Below, piece by piece: positions 51,472-59,996 of a stretch of DNA of 64,000 nucleotides; the first letter of the stretch is position 1; each line of letters opens with the position of its first letter. The DNA is from Acidovorax benzenivorans (GTDB taxonomy: Bacteria > Pseudomonadota > Gammaproteobacteria > Burkholderiales > Burkholderiaceae_C). Below the pieces are notes generated by a model. It was not told the origin of the DNA, did no database searches, and was given only the letters and a program-made list of their open reading frames with translations. Location: assembly GCF_028680575.1 (NCBI RefSeq), contig NZ_JAPCKI010000002.1, forward strand, positions 62,001 through 126,000, given 5' to 3'. The position numbers and the translations under genes are program-made.

Positions 51472-52638
51472 TCAGGCGGACAACGCCTGCATCTGTGCGT
51501 ACAAGTCGGCCTTGCCTTCGAAGCCGATGCCGGGCAGGTCAGGCAGCGTCACATGGCCGTCCACTACCTTCACACCGTCCGGGAAGCCACCAAAGGGCTG
51601 GAACAAATCGGGGTAGGACTCGTTGCCGCCGAGGCCCAGGCCGGCAGCGATGTTCAGCGACATCTGGTGCCCGCCGTGCGGAATGCAGCGGCTGGCGGAC
51701 CAGCCATGTTCCTTGAGCATGTCGAGCGTGCGCAGGTACTCCACCAGGCCGTAGCTCAGCGCGCAGTCGAATTGCAGCCAGTCGCGGTCGGGGCGCATGC
51801 CGCCATAGCGGATCAGGTTGCGCGCGTCCTGCATCGAGAACAGGTCCTCACCCGTGGCCATGGGGTTCTTGTAGAAATTGCGCAGCGTGGCTTGCAGTTC
51901 GAAGTCGAGTGGGTCGCCAGGCTCCTCGTACCAGAACAGGTCGTATTGCGAGAGCGCCTTGGCGTACTGAATGGCGGTGTCCAGGCCAAAGCGGCCGTTG
52001 GCGTCCACGCACAGCTTCTGGCCGTCTTGCAGCACGCTGAGGATGGAGTCGATGCGGCGCAGGTCCTCGTCGAGCGAGGCGTCGCCAATCTTCTTCTTGA
52101 CCACCGTGTAGCCCCGGTCGATGTAGCTCTTCATCTCGTCCTTGAGCTTGCCGTGGTCCTGGCCTGGGTAGTAGTAGCCGCCCGCCGCATAGACGAAGAT
52201 CTTGCGGTTGGGCGTGCCATTGCCATAGCGGTCCGCCAACAGCTGGAACAGCGGCTTGCCTTCAATCTTGGCCACCGCGTCCCACACGGCCATGTCGATG
52301 GTGCCGATGGCTACCGAGCGCTCGCCATGACCGCCGGGCTTTTCGTTGGTGAACATGGCGTTCCAGATCTTGTGCGGGTCAAGGTTCTTGCCGCAGTCGT
52401 CGATCAGGGAGTCGGGATTGGCTTCGAGCACACGTGGGATGAAGCGCTCGCGCATCAGCTTGCCCTGGCCATAGCGGCCGTTGGAGTTGAAGCCATATCC
52501 CACCACTGGTTTGCCATCGCGGATTACGTCGGTGATCACGGCCACCAGGCTCAGTGTCATCTTGCTGAAGTCGATGTAGGCGTTGCGGATGGGCGAACTG
52601 ATGGGGATGGTCTTCTCTCTGATTTCAACGATCTTCAT
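51472..52638 (-). CDS. D(-)-tartrate dehydratase-like enolase-superfamily enzyme
   Basis: Mandelate-racemase/enolase-superfamily enzyme of 388 residues. It resembles Bradyrhizobium D-tartrate dehydratase very closely as I remember it: ISSPIRNAYIDFSKMT, VGYGFNSNGRYGQG, NEKPGGHGERSVAIGTIDMA, and DRDWLQFDCALSYGLVEY. The KxK catalytic pair appears in VVKKKIGDA, metal ligands in CVDANGRF, WYEEPGDP and TGEDLF, and the catalytic His in IPHGGHQMSLNIAAG. It would convert D-tartrate to oxaloacetate. ATG at 52638. Downstream is a Bug protein and divergent upstream a LysR gene, together a compact tartrate-use unit. Confidence 0.9.
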   Translation of the reverse strand: MKIVEIREKTIPISSPIRNAYIDFSKMTLSLVAVITDVIRDGKPVVGYGFNSNGRYGQGKLMRERFIPRVLEANPDSLIDDCGKNLDPHKIWNAMFTNEKPGGHGERSVAIGTIDMAVWDAVAKIEGKPLFQLLADRYGNGTPNRKIFVYAAGGYYYPGQDHGKLKDEMKSYIDRGYTVVKKKIGDASLDEDLRRIDSILSVLQDGQKLCVDANGRFGLDTAIQYAKALSQYDLFWYEEPGDPLDFELQATLRNFYKNPMATGEDLFSMQDARNLIRYGGMRPDRDWLQFDCALSYGLVEYLRTLDMLKEHGWSASRCIPHGGHQMSLNIAAGLGLGGNESYPDLFQPFGGFPDGVKVVDGHVTLPDLPGIGFEGKADLYAQMQALSA

Positions 52639-52668
52639 GGGGTGCTCCGTGTCTCGAAACGAATGTCG

Positions 52669-52683
52669 GGATCGGTATGATCC
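52669..52683. promoter_or_regulatory. GGATC-N5-GATCC dyad in the tartrate divergent promoter
   Basis: Perfect 5-base arms within the 108-base gap between the dehydratase and LysR genes, about 31 bases before the dehydratase ATG and 64 before the LysR ATG. A possible LysR site. Confidence 0.35.
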
Positions 52684-52746
52684 GCAGCCGCGCAGCGTTT
52701 GACCAATGCCGTTTTTCTTCTCTTCAATGCTTTCAAGGCACCGGCT

Positions 52747-53676
52747 ATGCACATCTCCTGGCTCGAAGATTTCATGGTGTTGGCATCGGTCGGAAACTTC
52801 TCGCGCGCGGCGGAAGATCGGCACATGACGCAACCCGCGTTCGGCCGCCGTGTGCGGGCGCTGGAGGAGTGGCTGGGTGCAGAGTTGTTTGACCGCAGTA
52901 CGCAGCCGGTCAGGCTCACCGAAGCGGGGCGCTGGTTTCAGGGCGTGGCGCCCGAGCTACTCGCCGAAGTGGCGCGCTTGCCCGGTGCGGCGCGTGCCGT
53001 GGCCGAAGCGAATTCCAAGAGCTTGCGTTTTGCCGCAACACATGCCCTGTCGCTCACCTTCATGCCGGGCTGGCTGCGCAGTTTTGAAGCACACACCATG
53101 GCGGGAACGCTGCAGCTGGAGTCCGACATGCTGCACCGGTGCGAGGCACTGCTGGCCCAGAGCAAGGTGCAGTTTGTGCTGTGCCACGCGCATGCCCAGG
53201 CGCCAGGGCCGTTGGAGGTACAGGGGTATCCGTCGCTCGGTGTGGGGGCCGATGTCCTGCTGCCCGTTTGCGCTGCGGGGCCTGATGGCCAGGCCCTTCA
53301 CCGGCTGGAGCACCTGGCAGCAGTGGCGCCTCTGCTGACCTATAGCGTGGAATCAGGGCTGGGCAACATCCTGCACAAGACCATCGACGGTGCGATCAAG
53401 GCGCATCGCACGCACACCGTATTCACCGCCCATCTGGCGTCCGTCTTGCGGACCATGGCGCTGGACGGCCGGGGTATTGCCTGGCTGCCGCGCAGCCTGA
53501 TCGACGCGGACCTTGCGGCGGGCAGGCTGGTGGCCGCGGGCCCCGACAGTTGGAATGTGGATCTGGAGATCAGGTTGTACCGAGCCCATGCGCAACTGGG
53601 GCACGCTGCGCAGGCGCTTTGGGATGCGGTGGCCCAGTCGGTAGACGGCGGGGCTACGTCGCGTCCCTGGCGTTAA
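52747..53676 (+). CDS. LysR-family transcriptional regulator (tartrate unit)
   Basis: Regulator of 309 residues with [64 protein letters not shown]. The C-terminal effector domain is typical in length. ATG at 52747 is the standard LysR start; an in-frame ATG at 52699 would add 16 residues. Divergent from the tartrate-dehydratase-like gene, so probably its activator. Its stop overlaps the stop of the convergent DUF1348 gene by 4 bases. Confidence 0.92.
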   Translation: MHISWLEDFMVLASVGNFSRAAEDRHMTQPAFGRRVRALEEWLGAELFDRSTQPVRLTEAGRWFQGVAPELLAEVARLPGAARAVAEANSKSLRFAATHALSLTFMPGWLRSFEAHTMAGTLQLESDMLHRCEALLAQSKVQFVLCHAHAQAPGPLEVQGYPSLGVGADVLLPVCAAGPDGQALHRLEHLAAVAPLLTYSVESGLGNILHKTIDGAIKAHRTHTVFTAHLASVLRTMALDGRGIAWLPRSLIDADLAAGRLVAAGPDSWNVDLEIRLYRAHAQLGHAAQALWDAVAQSVDGGATSRPWR

Positions 53677-54140
53677 AGCCCCAGCTCGCTCAGCCCCGCA
53701 TGGTCGTCCGGCCTGCGCCCCAGCGGCCAGAAGAACAGCCGGTCCGTCGCCTGGATGGGGCGGTCGTTGATGCTTGCGTGGCGCACGGCCATCAGGCCCG
53801 CGTCGTTGAACTCCCAGTTCTCGTTGCCATAGCTGCGATACCACTGGCCAGCGTCGTCATGCCATTCGTAGGCAAACCGCACGGCGATGCGGTGGCTGCT
53901 GAACGCCCACAGTTCCTTGATGAGCCGGTAGTCCAGTTCGCGCGCCCATTTGCGTTCCAGAAGCTGCTGTGCTGCAGCACGCCCTAGCGGAAACTCGGCC
54001 CGGTTGCGCCAGCGCGTGTCCTCCGTGTAGGCCAGGGCCACGCGTGCAGGGTCGCGCGAGTTCCAGCCGTCTTCGGCCAGGCGCACCTTCTGGGTGGCGG
54101 TTTGCAGGGAGAAGGGCGGAAGAGGCGGACGGGATTCCAT
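53673..54140 (-). CDS. DUF1348 nuclear-transport-factor-2-like protein
   Basis: Small NTF2-like/SnoaL-fold protein of 155 residues. DUF1348 marks: [80 protein letters not shown] and [12 protein letters not shown]. Function unknown; such proteins often sit beside TetR regulators. ATG at 54140; a GTG three codons earlier is possible. Two TetR-type operators lie between it and the divergent TetR gene. Confidence 0.9.
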   Translation of the reverse strand: MESRPPLPPFSLQTATQKVRLAEDGWNSRDPARVALAYTEDTRWRNRAEFPLGRAAAQQLLERKWARELDYRLIKELWAFSSHRIAVRFAYEWHDDAGQWYRSYGNENWEFNDAGLMAVRHASINDRPIQATDRLFFWPLGRRPDDHAGLSELGL

Positions 54141-54180
54141 GGGCGGCACCTTGTGGAGGAGGGGTGAAGAAGGATGAGGC

Positions 54181-54198
54181 GTAGACAGATCTGTCTAC
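54181..54198. promoter_or_regulatory. TetR-type operator 1
   Basis: GTAGACAGATCTGTCTAC, a perfect 18-base palindrome in the gap between the DUF1348 and TetR genes. Confidence 0.85.
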
Positions 54199-54216
54199 GT
54201 CGCATCATAACGGTAT

Positions 54217-54234
54217 GTAGACAGACTTGTCTAC
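54217..54234. promoter_or_regulatory. TetR-type operator 2
   Basis: GTAGACAGACTTGTCTAC, the same 7-base arms GTAGACA/TGTCTAC with an imperfect 4-base centre, starting exactly 36 bases after operator 1 and ending 9 bases before the TetR ATG. Confidence 0.85.
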
Positions 54235-54243
54235 AATGCCTGC

Positions 54244-54828
54244 ATGATTCCTCTGCCCCCTTCTGACTGGAAAGACTTGCCCGCCCGCGACCGCCTGCTG
54301 CAGACCGCGCACACGCTGTTTTACCGCGACGGTATCCGTGCCACGGGTATCGACCGCGTGATCGCCGAGTCGGGGGTCACCAAAGTCACGTTCTACCGGC
54401 ATTTCCCCAGCAAGACCGATCTCATCTGCGCCTACCTCGAATACCGTCACGCAGGCTGGATCACCTGGTTCGCTGCAGCCCTGGAGCGGCATGGGGGCAC
54501 AGGGCGCGGTAGTGCATCAGGCCTGAATGCGTTGGTTGCCACACTGGCCGAATGGTTTGGCCGCGATGACTTTCGAGGTTGCGCCTTCATCAACAGCGTG
54601 GGGGAGCTGGGCGGCACGGTGCCGGAGGTGATGGAGATTGCGCAGCGCCACAAGCGTGAGATGACCGGCCTGTTGGCCATCCTGCTGCCCCCTGGCGCGC
54701 AGCGGGCGCGGGACGCGCAGGCCGTGACGCTGGTGGTGGAAGGCGCCATCGTGCGCGTGCAGATGGGCGAGCCTGTGAAGGCTGTGCTGGGCAGCGTGGA
54801 GCGCCTGCTGGCAGGCCTTGCCCCATAA
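54244..54828 (+). CDS. TetR-family transcriptional repressor
   Basis: Repressor of 194 residues. The HTH is RDRLLQTAHTLFYRDGIRAT, GIDRVIAESGVTKVTFYRHF followed by PSKTDLICAYLEYR, and the C-terminal ligand domain fits the TetR_C family with AFINSVGEL. Two near-identical GTAGACA palindromes just upstream point to autorepression and control of the divergent DUF1348 gene. Ligand unknown. Confidence 0.94.
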   Translation: MIPLPPSDWKDLPARDRLLQTAHTLFYRDGIRATGIDRVIAESGVTKVTFYRHFPSKTDLICAYLEYRHAGWITWFAAALERHGGTGRGSASGLNALVATLAEWFGRDDFRGCAFINSVGELGGTVPEVMEIAQRHKREMTGLLAILLPPGAQRARDAQAVTLVVEGAIVRVQMGEPVKAVLGSVERLLAGLAP

Positions 54829-54855
54829 GCCTGCCCGGTGGTGCTGCGCATCACC

Positions 54856-55236
54856 TCATGCGTACTGCGCCAGGCCGTGGCCGAAGGACCAGTTCTCCTT
54901 GGCCACTTCAACGATGTTCACGAAAACGTCCTCAGGCCGCAGGCCCGGGCTCTCGCCCAGCAGCTGCGCGATGCGCGCAAACAGCGCCTTCTTTTGCTCC
55001 AGGCTGCGCGTGTTGTTGGCGGAGATCTGGATGAACACCACGTCGTCGCTGCGGGCCACGCCCAGGTAGGTGGGGCTATAGCGGAAGTTGGCGGCCTCGT
55101 GCTCGGTGATGGTCATGAACTGGTCGTCCTCGGGCACGTTGAAGGTCTCCCGCATGGCGCGGTACAGCGTGTCGAAGATCGCTTGCCGGTAGGTCTCTGG
55201 CTTTCCGGCGCGCATGGCAATGTGGATGAGGGGCAT
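54856..55236 (-). CDS. Tautomerase-superfamily protein
   Basis: Protein of 126 residues that, from ATG 55236, begins MPLIHIAMRAGK, giving the Pro2 that becomes the catalytic N-terminal proline of tautomerases. The body (DTLYRAMRETFNVPEDDQFMT, FIQISANNTRSLEQKKALF, VFVNIVEVAKENWSFGHG) resembles the longer tautomerase branch (PF14552-like) rather than 4-oxalocrotonate tautomerase. An upstream in-frame start would bury the Pro, so the shorter start is preferred. Divergent from a LysR gene. Confidence 0.9.
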   Translation of the reverse strand: MPLIHIAMRAGKPETYRQAIFDTLYRAMRETFNVPEDDQFMTITEHEAANFRYSPTYLGVARSDDVVFIQISANNTRSLEQKKALFARIAQLLGESPGLRPEDVFVNIVEVAKENWSFGHGLAQYA

Positions 55237-55274
55237 TGCAAGATCCTTTCTGAACAAGATGCTGGCGAAATCCT

Positions 55275-55297
55275 ATCCATATGAATATGCTATGGAT
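55275..55297. promoter_or_regulatory. ATCCATA-N9-TATGGAT dyad between tautomerase and LysR genes
   Basis: Perfect 7-base arms (55275-55281 and 55291-55297) with a 9-base spacer in the 87-base divergent gap, the only AT-rich stretch there. The size and place are typical of a LysR recognition site. Confidence 0.6.
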
Positions 55298-55323
55298 ATC
55301 TATTTCAGAAATATCAAATTCAA

Positions 55324-56181
55324 ATGGTTGAGCGATCCCTGGATCTGGATGCCGTTGAAGCCTTTGTGCGCATTGCCGAGCTGGGCAGCTTCACGCGCGC
55401 GGCCGAAGCCATGGGCACGGCGCAGGCCGCGATGAGCCTGAAGCTCAAGCGGCTGGAGGACCGCCTGGGCTGCCGCCTCATCGAGCGCACGCCGCGCCAC
55501 GTGCAGCTGTCGGCCCGGGGCGCGGCCTTTCTGGAGCATGCCCGCGAGCTTCTGGCCGCGCACGACCGGGCGCTCGCCACGTTTGCGCAGGCCCGCCAAC
55601 GCCTGACCATCGGCATCAGCGACCATGTGGCGGGGCCGGAGCTGCCCGCACTCATTGCCCGTATGAACGCGCAGGACCCGCAACTGCTCATCGAGATCCG
55701 CATCGGCTCGTCGGGCGACCTGCTGCAAAGCTACGACCGGCGCGAGCTGGATGCGGTGCTGGCCCGCATGCACGTGGGTCGCAGCGATGGCGAGTTGCTG
55801 GCCGAGGAGCCCTTCGGCTGGTTCGCGGCCCCCGGTTGGCTGCACCGCGCGGACGAGCCCTTGCCCCTGGCCACGCTGGCCGAGCCCTGTGGTGTGCGGG
55901 CGATGGCAGGGCGGGCGCTGGACGCGGCGGGCATTGCCTGGGCCGAGGTGTTTGTCGGCGGGGGTGTCGCTGCCGTGGCTGCGGCCGTGATGGCCGGGCT
56001 GGGTGTGGCGGCGTTGGCGCCGCGCATGCTGCCGCTGGGGGCGGTGGACGTTGGCGCGCGCCTGGGGTTGCCCGCGCTAGCACGCCTGCCGGTGCTGCTG
56101 CACACACGCACCAAGGACGGCCGCCCGCGCGATGCGCTGACAGCGTTGTCTGCGGCCTTCCGCAGCGCGGTGCGCGGCTAG
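55324..56181 (+). CDS. LysR-family transcriptional regulator
   Basis: Regulator of 285 residues. HTH: LDLDAVEAFVRIAELGSFTR, AAEAMGTAQAAMSLKLKRLE, DRLGCRLIERTPRHVQLSARG. The effector domain includes RLTIGISDHVAGPELPALIARM. Divergent from the tautomerase gene with a strong dyad between, so probably controls it. Its stop directly abuts the stop of the convergent DUF922 gene. Confidence 0.93.
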   Translation: MVERSLDLDAVEAFVRIAELGSFTRAAEAMGTAQAAMSLKLKRLEDRLGCRLIERTPRHVQLSARGAAFLEHARELLAAHDRALATFAQARQRLTIGISDHVAGPELPALIARMNAQDPQLLIEIRIGSSGDLLQSYDRRELDAVLARMHVGRSDGELLAEEPFGWFAAPGWLHRADEPLPLATLAEPCGVRAMAGRALDAAGIAWAEVFVGGGVAAVAAAVMAGLGVAALAPRMLPLGAVDVGARLGLPALARLPVLLHTRTKDGRPRDALTALSAAFRSAVRG

Positions 56182-56742
56182 TCACTCCAGCTTGGCGCCT
56201 TGCGATGCACCGTGGTAGGTGTCGCGGTCGTACTGCTTCTCGCGCTCGGTATGTTCGCGCAGCAGGCGGTGGCCCAGTGCGTTGGCTTGGCGCTCTAGCG
56301 TCGCGCAGTCTGGGGCTGCGGGCAGTGCGGTAATGCCCTGGTCAATCGCCTGTGCCGCGTCGCGCCCGAACTGGACATGGCCTTGTTCGTGGCGGGACAA
56401 GGCGGGCAGGTACCGGTCGAAAACAGCCTGTTGGGCGGGTGTGGCGCTGCGCAGTTCGGGCAATTGCACCTCGGTGCGCAGGCGCGTGGTGACTTCGGTA
56501 ATGGTGCAGCGGCCCGATGCCTCGCGCCACCAGCGAAAGGTCCAGCGCACGTTCCAGCGGGTATAGCCGTGAAAGCGCTGGCCATTGACCGTGATGGGGG
56601 TGGCAGCGTTCAGCGCTTGTCTCAGGGTCTCGCCGGGTTGGGCGCGCACGGGGTAGGGCTGCTGGATGTGTTCTTCTGCGACGGCGGCCTGGGCGGCATC
56701 CGCGCAGACCAGGGCAACCAGCACCCCGGCAAAGCCCGTCAT
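56182..56742 (-). CDS. DUF922 secreted zinc-protease-like protein
   Basis: Exported protein of 186 residues. Signal peptide MTGFAGVLVALVCADAAQA. The DUF922 core shows GYTRWNVRWTFRWWREASGRC, YLPALSRHEQGHVQFG with an HExxH zinc motif (HEQGH), and QYDRDTYHGASQGA at the end. The family is annotated as predicted secreted zinc-dependent proteases; substrate unknown. It starts 29 bases after the WS/DGAT stop on the same strand. Confidence 0.87.
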   Translation of the reverse strand: MTGFAGVLVALVCADAAQAAVAEEHIQQPYPVRAQPGETLRQALNAATPITVNGQRFHGYTRWNVRWTFRWWREASGRCTITEVTTRLRTEVQLPELRSATPAQQAVFDRYLPALSRHEQGHVQFGRDAAQAIDQGITALPAAPDCATLERQANALGHRLLREHTEREKQYDRDTYHGASQGAKLE

Positions 56743-56771
56743 GCGTGCCTTCGCCACCGTGGCTCGCCCGT

Positions 56772-58406
56772 TCACTCGCCCCACGGCAGCATCAGCGTGA
56801 GCAGCGATAGCTGGTCGAACTCGGGCGCAAAGGCGTCGATGATCTGCTGCGGCTCGGGGCACAGGGTGGTGTCGGTGATCACGCCAAACTGCACGCCGCC
56901 GCCGTAGCTCAGGATGGAGACCCCCAGGCCAATGTCGCCCGACTGCGGAACCCAGAACATGCACTGCGTGACGCGTGAGCCGCACAGCGTGAGCTGCTCC
57001 TTGGGCCCGGGCACATTGGTCATCACCGCCGTGGTCTTGCGGCCAAAGAGGTTGAGCAGCGCATCCTGCGCGGGCTTGATCATCAGGCCCGCCACGGCCA
57101 GCATGGCAAACGCCAGGATGGGCTGAGTGCTGCCCTTGAGCGCGTTCATGCGCTTGCGCACCTCGTACACGCGCTCGACGGGGTTGGCCACGCCAATCGG
57201 CAGCACCAGCGGCACCAGCCCGAAGCGGTTGCCCAGCTTCCAGGCCTCTTCCATGGGGCGCAGGTTGACCGGGATCATGGCGCGGATCTCCTGGCCCGTG
57301 GGGTCGTCGCCCTGGCTGCGCAGGTAGCCGCCGATGGCGCCCGCCACACATGACAGCAGCACGTCGTTGATGGAGCAGTTGAGTGCTTTGCCGATGGCCT
57401 TGACCTCTTCGAGCGGAATCGGCGGGCACCAGGCCACACGCTTGGCGCTGCCAGGCTGGCCCTTCAGGCGTGTGGGTGAGTCGTCGGGCATCAGCGCCAG
57501 GGCAGCGGCATCGCTCACTAACTGGTAGGCCACGCGGGCCATGTCCATGGTGCCGGCCAGCCCGTGGTGCATGGCCTTTTCCGGGTCGCCCAGCATCTGC
57601 AACGACTTGGCGGCGCTGTCGCCCGCCAGGTCCAGCGCCTTGATGGTGAGGCCGGTGAAGGGTTTGATGAGCGCGTCGGCAATCCAGTCCTCGGCCGTGG
57701 CGGCCTCTTTGTCGGCCCGCGCTTTGCGTTTGGGGGGCTCCGAGCCGCCATCGATCAGCGACATGGTCACCGAGATGAGTGCAATGCCGTCGGCAATGCA
57801 GTGGTGGATGCGCACGATGAGCGCGCTGCCCTTCGCGCCGTCATCACCCACGAAGTCTTCGATCAGGTGCATTTGCCACAGGGGTCGGCGAGTATCCAGC
57901 GGCTGCATGGCGAGTTCGCCCACGCGGTCCTGCAGTGCGCGCTGCATGCTGTGGCCTTTGCGGTGTGGCAGCTTCTCACGCAGCACATGGGCGGCGATGT
58001 CAAAGTTGCGGTCCTCCACCCAGGTGGCGCCTGCGGCATCTTCCACCACCCGCTGGCGAAAGCGCGGGTACTGCAGCAGGCGCTGTTGCACGCGTTCGCA
58101 CAGCGCCGCCCAGGTGATGCCGGGCGACAAGGTCCACACCCCGTTGATCATCATCAGGTTGCTGTGCGAGTCCATGCGCAGCCAGGCGGTATCAACCTTG
58201 CTCATGCGCTCACCCGACAGGCCCAGCATGCCGGTGGCGGCGCGGCGTACGTTCTTCTGCATTACGGTGGCGGCTTTGCGGGCTGCGGGGGGCAGGGCCT
58301 GGGCCGCCTTGCGCGCCACCTCGGGAGCCTGGTCGCGCATCGTGCGCAGGGGGCTGGAGCCTTTGCCCGGAGTGGCTTTGCTGGGGGCTGGAATGCGGGT
58401 CACCAT
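56772..58406 (-). CDS. Wax ester synthase/diacylglycerol acyltransferase (WS/DGAT)
   Basis: Acyl-CoA-dependent acyltransferase that makes wax esters or triacylglycerol; 544 residues. The catalytic HHxxxDG motif is HHCIADG with His201, His202 and Asp206. Other family blocks are MSKVDTAWLRMDS, RPLWQMHLIEDF, NCSINDVLLSCVAGAI, MIPVNLRP and NVPGPKEQL. About 65 extra N-terminal residues (Ala/Lys-rich, with MRDQAPEVARKAAQALPPAARKAA) precede the usual start near MSKVDTAW, so the true start could be inside; ATG at 58406 is the longest. Divergent from an acyl-CoA-binding protein, a natural substrate carrier. Confidence 0.93.
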   Translation of the reverse strand: MVTRIPAPSKATPGKGSSPLRTMRDQAPEVARKAAQALPPAARKAATVMQKNVRRAATGMLGLSGERMSKVDTAWLRMDSHSNLMMINGVWTLSPGITWAALCERVQQRLLQYPRFRQRVVEDAAGATWVEDRNFDIAAHVLREKLPHRKGHSMQRALQDRVGELAMQPLDTRRPLWQMHLIEDFVGDDGAKGSALIVRIHHCIADGIALISVTMSLIDGGSEPPKRKARADKEAATAEDWIADALIKPFTGLTIKALDLAGDSAAKSLQMLGDPEKAMHHGLAGTMDMARVAYQLVSDAAALALMPDDSPTRLKGQPGSAKRVAWCPPIPLEEVKAIGKALNCSINDVLLSCVAGAIGGYLRSQGDDPTGQEIRAMIPVNLRPMEEAWKLGNRFGLVPLVLPIGVANPVERVYEVRKRMNALKGSTQPILAFAMLAVAGLMIKPAQDALLNLFGRKTTAVMTNVPGPKEQLTLCGSRVTQCMFWVPQSGDIGLGVSILSYGGGVQFGVITDTTLCPEPQQIIDAFAPEFDQLSLLTLMLPWGE

Positions 58407-58555
58407 CGGATGTACACCTGTTGTTTGATTTTTGGGGACTTGCCTCTATGGATTGAGCGGCCCCGGGCCATGCTCAGCCCGTAAGATACAACGCAGCAAA
58501 CCCTTGCCGACACCGTTCTTTCCCTCCCCCCAAACATCCCAAGGAGCACACAGAC

Positions 58556-58810
58556 ATGGCCGACCTCAACGCCACCTTCGAAGCCGCCGTGGCCAATTCC
58601 AAGAACCTGAGCGAGCGTCCTGACAACGCCACGCTGCTCAAGATCTACGCGCTGTACAAGCAAGCCACCGCCGGCGACAACACCGAGAAGAAGCCCAGCT
58701 TCTCCGACATGGTGGGCCGCGCCAAGTGGGACGCCTGGGAAAAGCTCAAGGGCACGGGCGCCGACGAGGCCAAGCAGCAGTATGTGGACCTGATCACCTC
58801 GCTGAGCTGA
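58556..58810 (+). CDS. Acyl-CoA-binding protein
   Basis: Small cytosolic four-helix protein of 84 residues that binds long-chain acyl-CoA. ACBP marks: LNATFEAAVANSKNLSERPDN, LLKIYALYKQATAGDN, and SDMVGRAKWDAWEKLKGTGADEA. Length is right for the family. CAAGGAGCACACAGAC precedes the ATG. Divergent from WS/DGAT (149-base gap), and followed by a strong terminator. Confidence 0.96.
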   Translation: MADLNATFEAAVANSKNLSERPDNATLLKIYALYKQATAGDNTEKKPSFSDMVGRAKWDAWEKLKGTGADEAKQQYVDLITSLS

Positions 58811-58823
58811 TACGGCGAAGACC

Positions 58824-58863
58824 CCCAAAGAAAAAGGCGACCTCGGTCGCCTTTTTCTTTGGG
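58824..58863. terminator. Bidirectional rho-independent terminator
   Basis: A perfect 19-base stem: CCCAAAGAAAAAGGCGACC (58824-58842) pairs with its complement at 58845-58863 around a very short loop. It has A-rich and T-rich flanks on both sides, so it can stop the acyl-CoA-binding gene and the convergent lyase gene. Confidence 0.93.
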
Positions 58864-58874
58864 TCGCAGGTGCG

Positions 58875-59795
58875 TTAACCCTGGGCCCACCCCTTGGGCA
58901 ACCCCGCCTCGGGCGTCATGCCATAGACCGGCTCGCCCGGCAGCCCCGCCTGCAGTGGCGCGCGCGCGGCCATCAGGCGCTCCAGGTCCACTCCCGTGGT
59001 GATGCCCATGGCCTCGAACATGAACACCAGGTCTTCGGTCACCACATTGCCCGACGCGCCCGGCGCATAGGGGCAGCCGCCCAGCCCGCCCAGCGACGCA
59101 TCAAACGTGCGCACCCCCACGTCGTAAGCCGCCAGGCAATTGGCCAGGCCCAGGCCCCGGGTGTTGTGCATATGGGCCGCACCGGCCTTGGCGCCCAGCT
59201 CGGCGCGCAAGCGCGTGAACAGGCGGCGCACCTGGGCCGGATTGGCCATGCCGGTGGTGTCGGACAGGCCCACCTCGTCGGCCCCGGCCTCGGCGCACAG
59301 GCCTGCGAGCCAGATCACGTCGTCCTCGGGCACCACACCCTGCAGCGTGCAGCCGAAGGCGGTGGACAGTCCCACCTCCACCAGCACACCGGGCGCTTGC
59401 GCGTCACGCAGCTGGGCCACGGCCCGCACCTCTTCGACCATGGCCTCGCGCGTCTTGCGCACGTTGGCCAGCGAATGGGCGGCGCTGGCTGACACTGGCA
59501 GCGTGACCTTGTGCACACCTGCCGCCACTGCCGCCTCGGCCCCGCGCAGGTTGGGGGCCAGCGCCATCACAGTGATGCCGGGGTGGGTGAGCGCGTGCCG
59601 CACCACTTCGGCCACATCGGCCATCTGGGGCAGCAGGCGCGCGGGCACGAACGAGCCGACTTCGATCTCGCGCAGGCCGGCGGCCATCAAGGCGTCGATC
59701 CAGCGCAGCTTGTCTGCGGTGGGCATGGTGGCTTTCACGGACTGCAGGCCATCGCGCGGGCCGACTTCGCTGATGAGTATTTGGGGGAGCGTCAT
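58875..59795 (-). CDS. Hydroxymethylglutaryl-CoA lyase family protein
   Basis: HMG-CoA-lyase-like TIM-barrel enzyme of 306 residues, splitting HMG-CoA to acetoacetate and acetyl-CoA in leucine breakdown. ISEVGPRDGLQS holds catalytic Arg-Asp; EVGSFVPARLLPQMAD and DTTGMANP follow; AAHMHNTRGLGLAN has the metal HxH; SLGGLGGCPYAPGASGN is the signature with catalytic Cys. ATG at 59795 is the family start; the open frame runs further upstream. No liu genes are adjacent, so a lyase for a related 3-hydroxy-3-methyl acyl-CoA cannot be excluded. Confidence 0.93.
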   Translation of the reverse strand: MTLPQILISEVGPRDGLQSVKATMPTADKLRWIDALMAAGLREIEVGSFVPARLLPQMADVAEVVRHALTHPGITVMALAPNLRGAEAAVAAGVHKVTLPVSASAAHSLANVRKTREAMVEEVRAVAQLRDAQAPGVLVEVGLSTAFGCTLQGVVPEDDVIWLAGLCAEAGADEVGLSDTTGMANPAQVRRLFTRLRAELGAKAGAAHMHNTRGLGLANCLAAYDVGVRTFDASLGGLGGCPYAPGASGNVVTEDLVFMFEAMGITTGVDLERLMAARAPLQAGLPGEPVYGMTPEAGLPKGWAQG

Positions 59796-59996
59796 GGTGC
59801 TGGACGGGTGAAGCAGCCGAGGATAGCGCGCTGGCGCCGCCGGAGGATGTCTTGGGGCTTCTGCGCAAAGTGGCAGTTTGGGTTGCCATACCGGCAAACG
59901 GGCCAGCAATATGCGGCAGATTGGGCGATTCCTATTGTTTTGGCGCTTCGGGACACTGCTTGTAGTCACATCCATTCCTATTCGGAGACAAGCGCC

